The translations under genes were made by a program, and so were the position numbers. Positions 62,221 to 64,000 of a DNA stretch of 64,000 nt are shown here, piece by piece. The stretch is from Alkaliphilus sp. NP8 (GTDB lineage Bacteria; Bacillota; Clostridia; Peptostreptococcales; Natronincolaceae). The notes beneath the pieces are model-generated. The model saw nothing but the letters and a program-made list of their open reading frames with translations. It was not told the origin of the DNA and did no database searches. Positions within the stretch are counted from its first letter, which is position 1, and each line of letters opens with the position of its first letter. The stretch covers positions 62,001 to 126,000 of the forward strand of contig JADWMM010000027.1 in assembly GCA_015978205.1 (NCBI GenBank). The letters are read 5' to 3'.

Positions 62221-62966
62221 TGCTAGATTTTAAATACGATAAAAAAACTATAGAAAAAAAGCGTAAAAAAATATCTAAAGAATTAATGAATAGGTCTAAT
62301 AACATAAATAGCCATGGAATTAAAGAAATATCTAATGAAGATATAAAAATATTATTTAATCTCTACGATAGCATATTTCTAGATAATTGGTTTGAAAATA
62401 ATTTCCAAGGAAATTTTAAGTTTTCACTATCTAAGCGCATGACTAAAAGTGCAGGCTATACCATTTGTCCTAAAAATATAAGCGAATTAAATCCAAAGGA
62501 TATAGTTATTGAAATACGTATAGGAATAAATTTATTTTTACAATATGATGTTTTAAATCAAATTAAGTTAGTAGGAGGAATAGAAACCCACAATAGCCTT
62601 GAAGCATTGCAGTTAGTTTTGGAACATGAGATTTGTCACGCTATAGAATTTATTAGCTTTTATAAATCTAGTTGCAGGGGAAATAGATTTAAAGTACTAG
62701 TTAATAATCTATTTGGACATACCAGCAGCTATCATCAACTTCCTACAAGTAAAAAGTTAGCAAAACACATGTTTAATTTAAAAATTGGAGATAAAGTATT
62801 GTTCACTTATAAAAGTAAGCCTTTAAATGGTTTTATTTATCGAATAAATAAAAGAGCAACAGTAATGGTAGAAGATAAAGTTGGACAATATGTAGATAGT
62901 AAAGGAAATAGGTATACTAAATATTATATTCCTTTAGATAAATTAGAAACGTTACAAACTAAGTGA
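62220..62966 (+). CDS. SprT-like zinc metalloprotease-domain protein
   Basis: HEICHAIEF zinc motif, SprT-like context. Confidence 0.8.
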   Translation: MLDFKYDKKTIEKKRKKISKELMNRSNNINSHGIKEISNEDIKILFNLYDSIFLDNWFENNFQGNFKFSLSKRMTKSAGYTICPKNISELNPKDIVIEIRIGINLFLQYDVLNQIKLVGGIETHNSLEALQLVLEHEICHAIEFISFYKSSCRGNRFKVLVNNLFGHTSSYHQLPTSKKLAKHMFNLKIGDKVLFTYKSKPLNGFIYRINKRATVMVEDKVGQYVDSKGNRYTKYYIPLDKLETLQTK

Positions 62967-63010
62967 ACCAAAGATTCAGTTCTATTGGTTACAATAAGGA
63001 GGAAATTCAA

Positions 63011-63772
63011 TTGAGATCACCAGATTTAATCGAAGTAAAAAAAATTACATTAAGTAATATACCATGTTTATTAGTAAGACCAAAGTCATTCAAAGGAAAG
63101 TTACCTACGTTATTTCATTATCATGGATGGAGTTCGAAGAAAGAAAATCATAAGTTTTTTGCTACTACTGTATGTCAGTATGGTTACCAGGTTATTTTAC
63201 CTGACTCTAATTATCATGGAGATAGAAATCCTTTAAAAGAGTATGATGTTAATAACTTAAAAGAGTATTTTCCTAAAATTATAATTCAGTCTGTAGATGA
63301 GTTTAGTAGGATAAGAAAAGAAGCTGAAGAATTGTACCATGTAGATGAAAATAGGATTGCAGTATCTGGAAATTCAATGGGCGGGTTTATTACTTCTAGT
63401 ATTTTTGGAAAAAATGTAGACATTAAAGCTTTAATATGCTTAAACGGAGGAAGCTCTTGGAAAAAAGCAATAGACATATTAAAAGAAATGGGTGAATTCG
63501 ATGAAGAATATAATGTATATACAGAAGAGATGAAAAATTTTGATCCTCTTACAAATAAAAACAAGTTTTATCCTAGACCCATTCTAATGCTACATGGTGA
63601 TTCAGATACATTAGTTCCTATAGATATTCAAAGATATTCTTATGAAGAAGTTTATCCATTATATAAAAAAGAGCCTGAAAGAATTAAATTAGAGGAGTAT
63701 AAAAATATAAATCACCATATTAGTATAAGTATGGTAGAGTCTACAGTAATGTGGTTAGATAAATACTTATAA
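63011..63772 (+). CDS. Alpha/beta hydrolase (prolyl oligopeptidase-like)
   Basis: GNSMGGF nucleophile elbow, HGDSDTLVP; TTG 63011 preceded by AAGGAGG. Confidence 0.88.
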   Translation: MRSPDLIEVKKITLSNIPCLLVRPKSFKGKLPTLFHYHGWSSKKENHKFFATTVCQYGYQVILPDSNYHGDRNPLKEYDVNNLKEYFPKIIIQSVDEFSRIRKEAEELYHVDENRIAVSGNSMGGFITSSIFGKNVDIKALICLNGGSSWKKAIDILKEMGEFDEEYNVYTEEMKNFDPLTNKNKFYPRPILMLHGDSDTLVPIDIQRYSYEEVYPLYKKEPERIKLEEYKNINHHISISMVESTVMWLDKYL

Positions 63773-63941
63773 AAAAAGTGGAAACATTAGAGTTATGGGT
63801 TAGTTACAAAAAAATATATTTTAAATCAACTTTCGACAAAAATATACAATATAATATGTTAAAATAAATTTACAGTTAGAATATATAGCTTTATAAAATC
63901 AACTTTGATAAATAACATAATGTATATGGAGGCGGAATTGA

Positions 63942-64000
63942 TTGAAAATTATAATATATATTTTACTCATAAGTTTAGGTTTAGGAAATGTTCTTCAGTA
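63942..64000 (+). CDS. Partial CDS running off the window, signal-peptide-like start
   Basis: GGAGGCGG RBS then TTG: MKIIIYILLISLGLGNVLQ... Confidence 0.5.
   Translation, partial: MKIIIYILLISLGLGNVLQ

Noticed and set aside
1-64000. CRISPR array, tRNA or rRNA genes
   Set aside because: No regularly spaced repeats or conserved tRNA/rRNA sequences were noticed; a dedicated scan (tRNAscan-SE, CRISPRCasFinder) would be decisive.

Overview
AT-rich chromosomal window from a Clostridia/Tissierellia-like Firmicute (taxon inferred from codon usage and gene families). No rRNA, tRNA, CRISPR array or intact transposase was seen. Order: (i) Wzx-like flippase, PhnA/YjdM-like protein, a BceRS/BceAB-like sensor and ABC module, DUF3796+XRE pair, class A beta-lactamase-like protein, and a MerR-controlled ABC transporter whose ATPase is split by a frameshift in an A8 run; (ii) a decayed mosaic at about 12.6-21.7 kb with gene scraps, a broken MATE gene, a broken MerR-like gene, and an intact four-gene operon (ABC ATPase, two permeases, signal-less subtilase); (iii) several ABC exporters, an MGDG-synthase-like glycosyltransferase and a DedA protein; (iv) a complete Wadjet system in the order jetD-jetA-jetB-jetC; (v) a membrane-free trio (DUF1858-solute-binding-fold protein, CxxC GTPase, soluble ABC ATPase) of unclear function; (vi) a PAS-GGDEF-HD-GYP protein, a Spo0E-like small protein missed by the ORF track, pepF, a methylthioribose/5-deoxyribose salvage trio, putP, a PLP desulfhydrase-like enzyme, a flavinylated reductase lipoprotein, pirin and a SprT-like protein. 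The strongest novel candidate is an unannotated type I toxin-antitoxin-like locus at about 60.2-60.5 kb. It encodes a 33-aa hydrophobic peptide with a sequestered Shine-Dalgarno, shares a symmetric bidirectional terminator with a convergent antisense promoter, and has a direct repeat that would let the antisense RNA pair 15/15 (two G-U) across the toxin start codon. This is the architecture of the Enterococcus par (Fst/RNAII) system, but with an unrelated peptide sequence.
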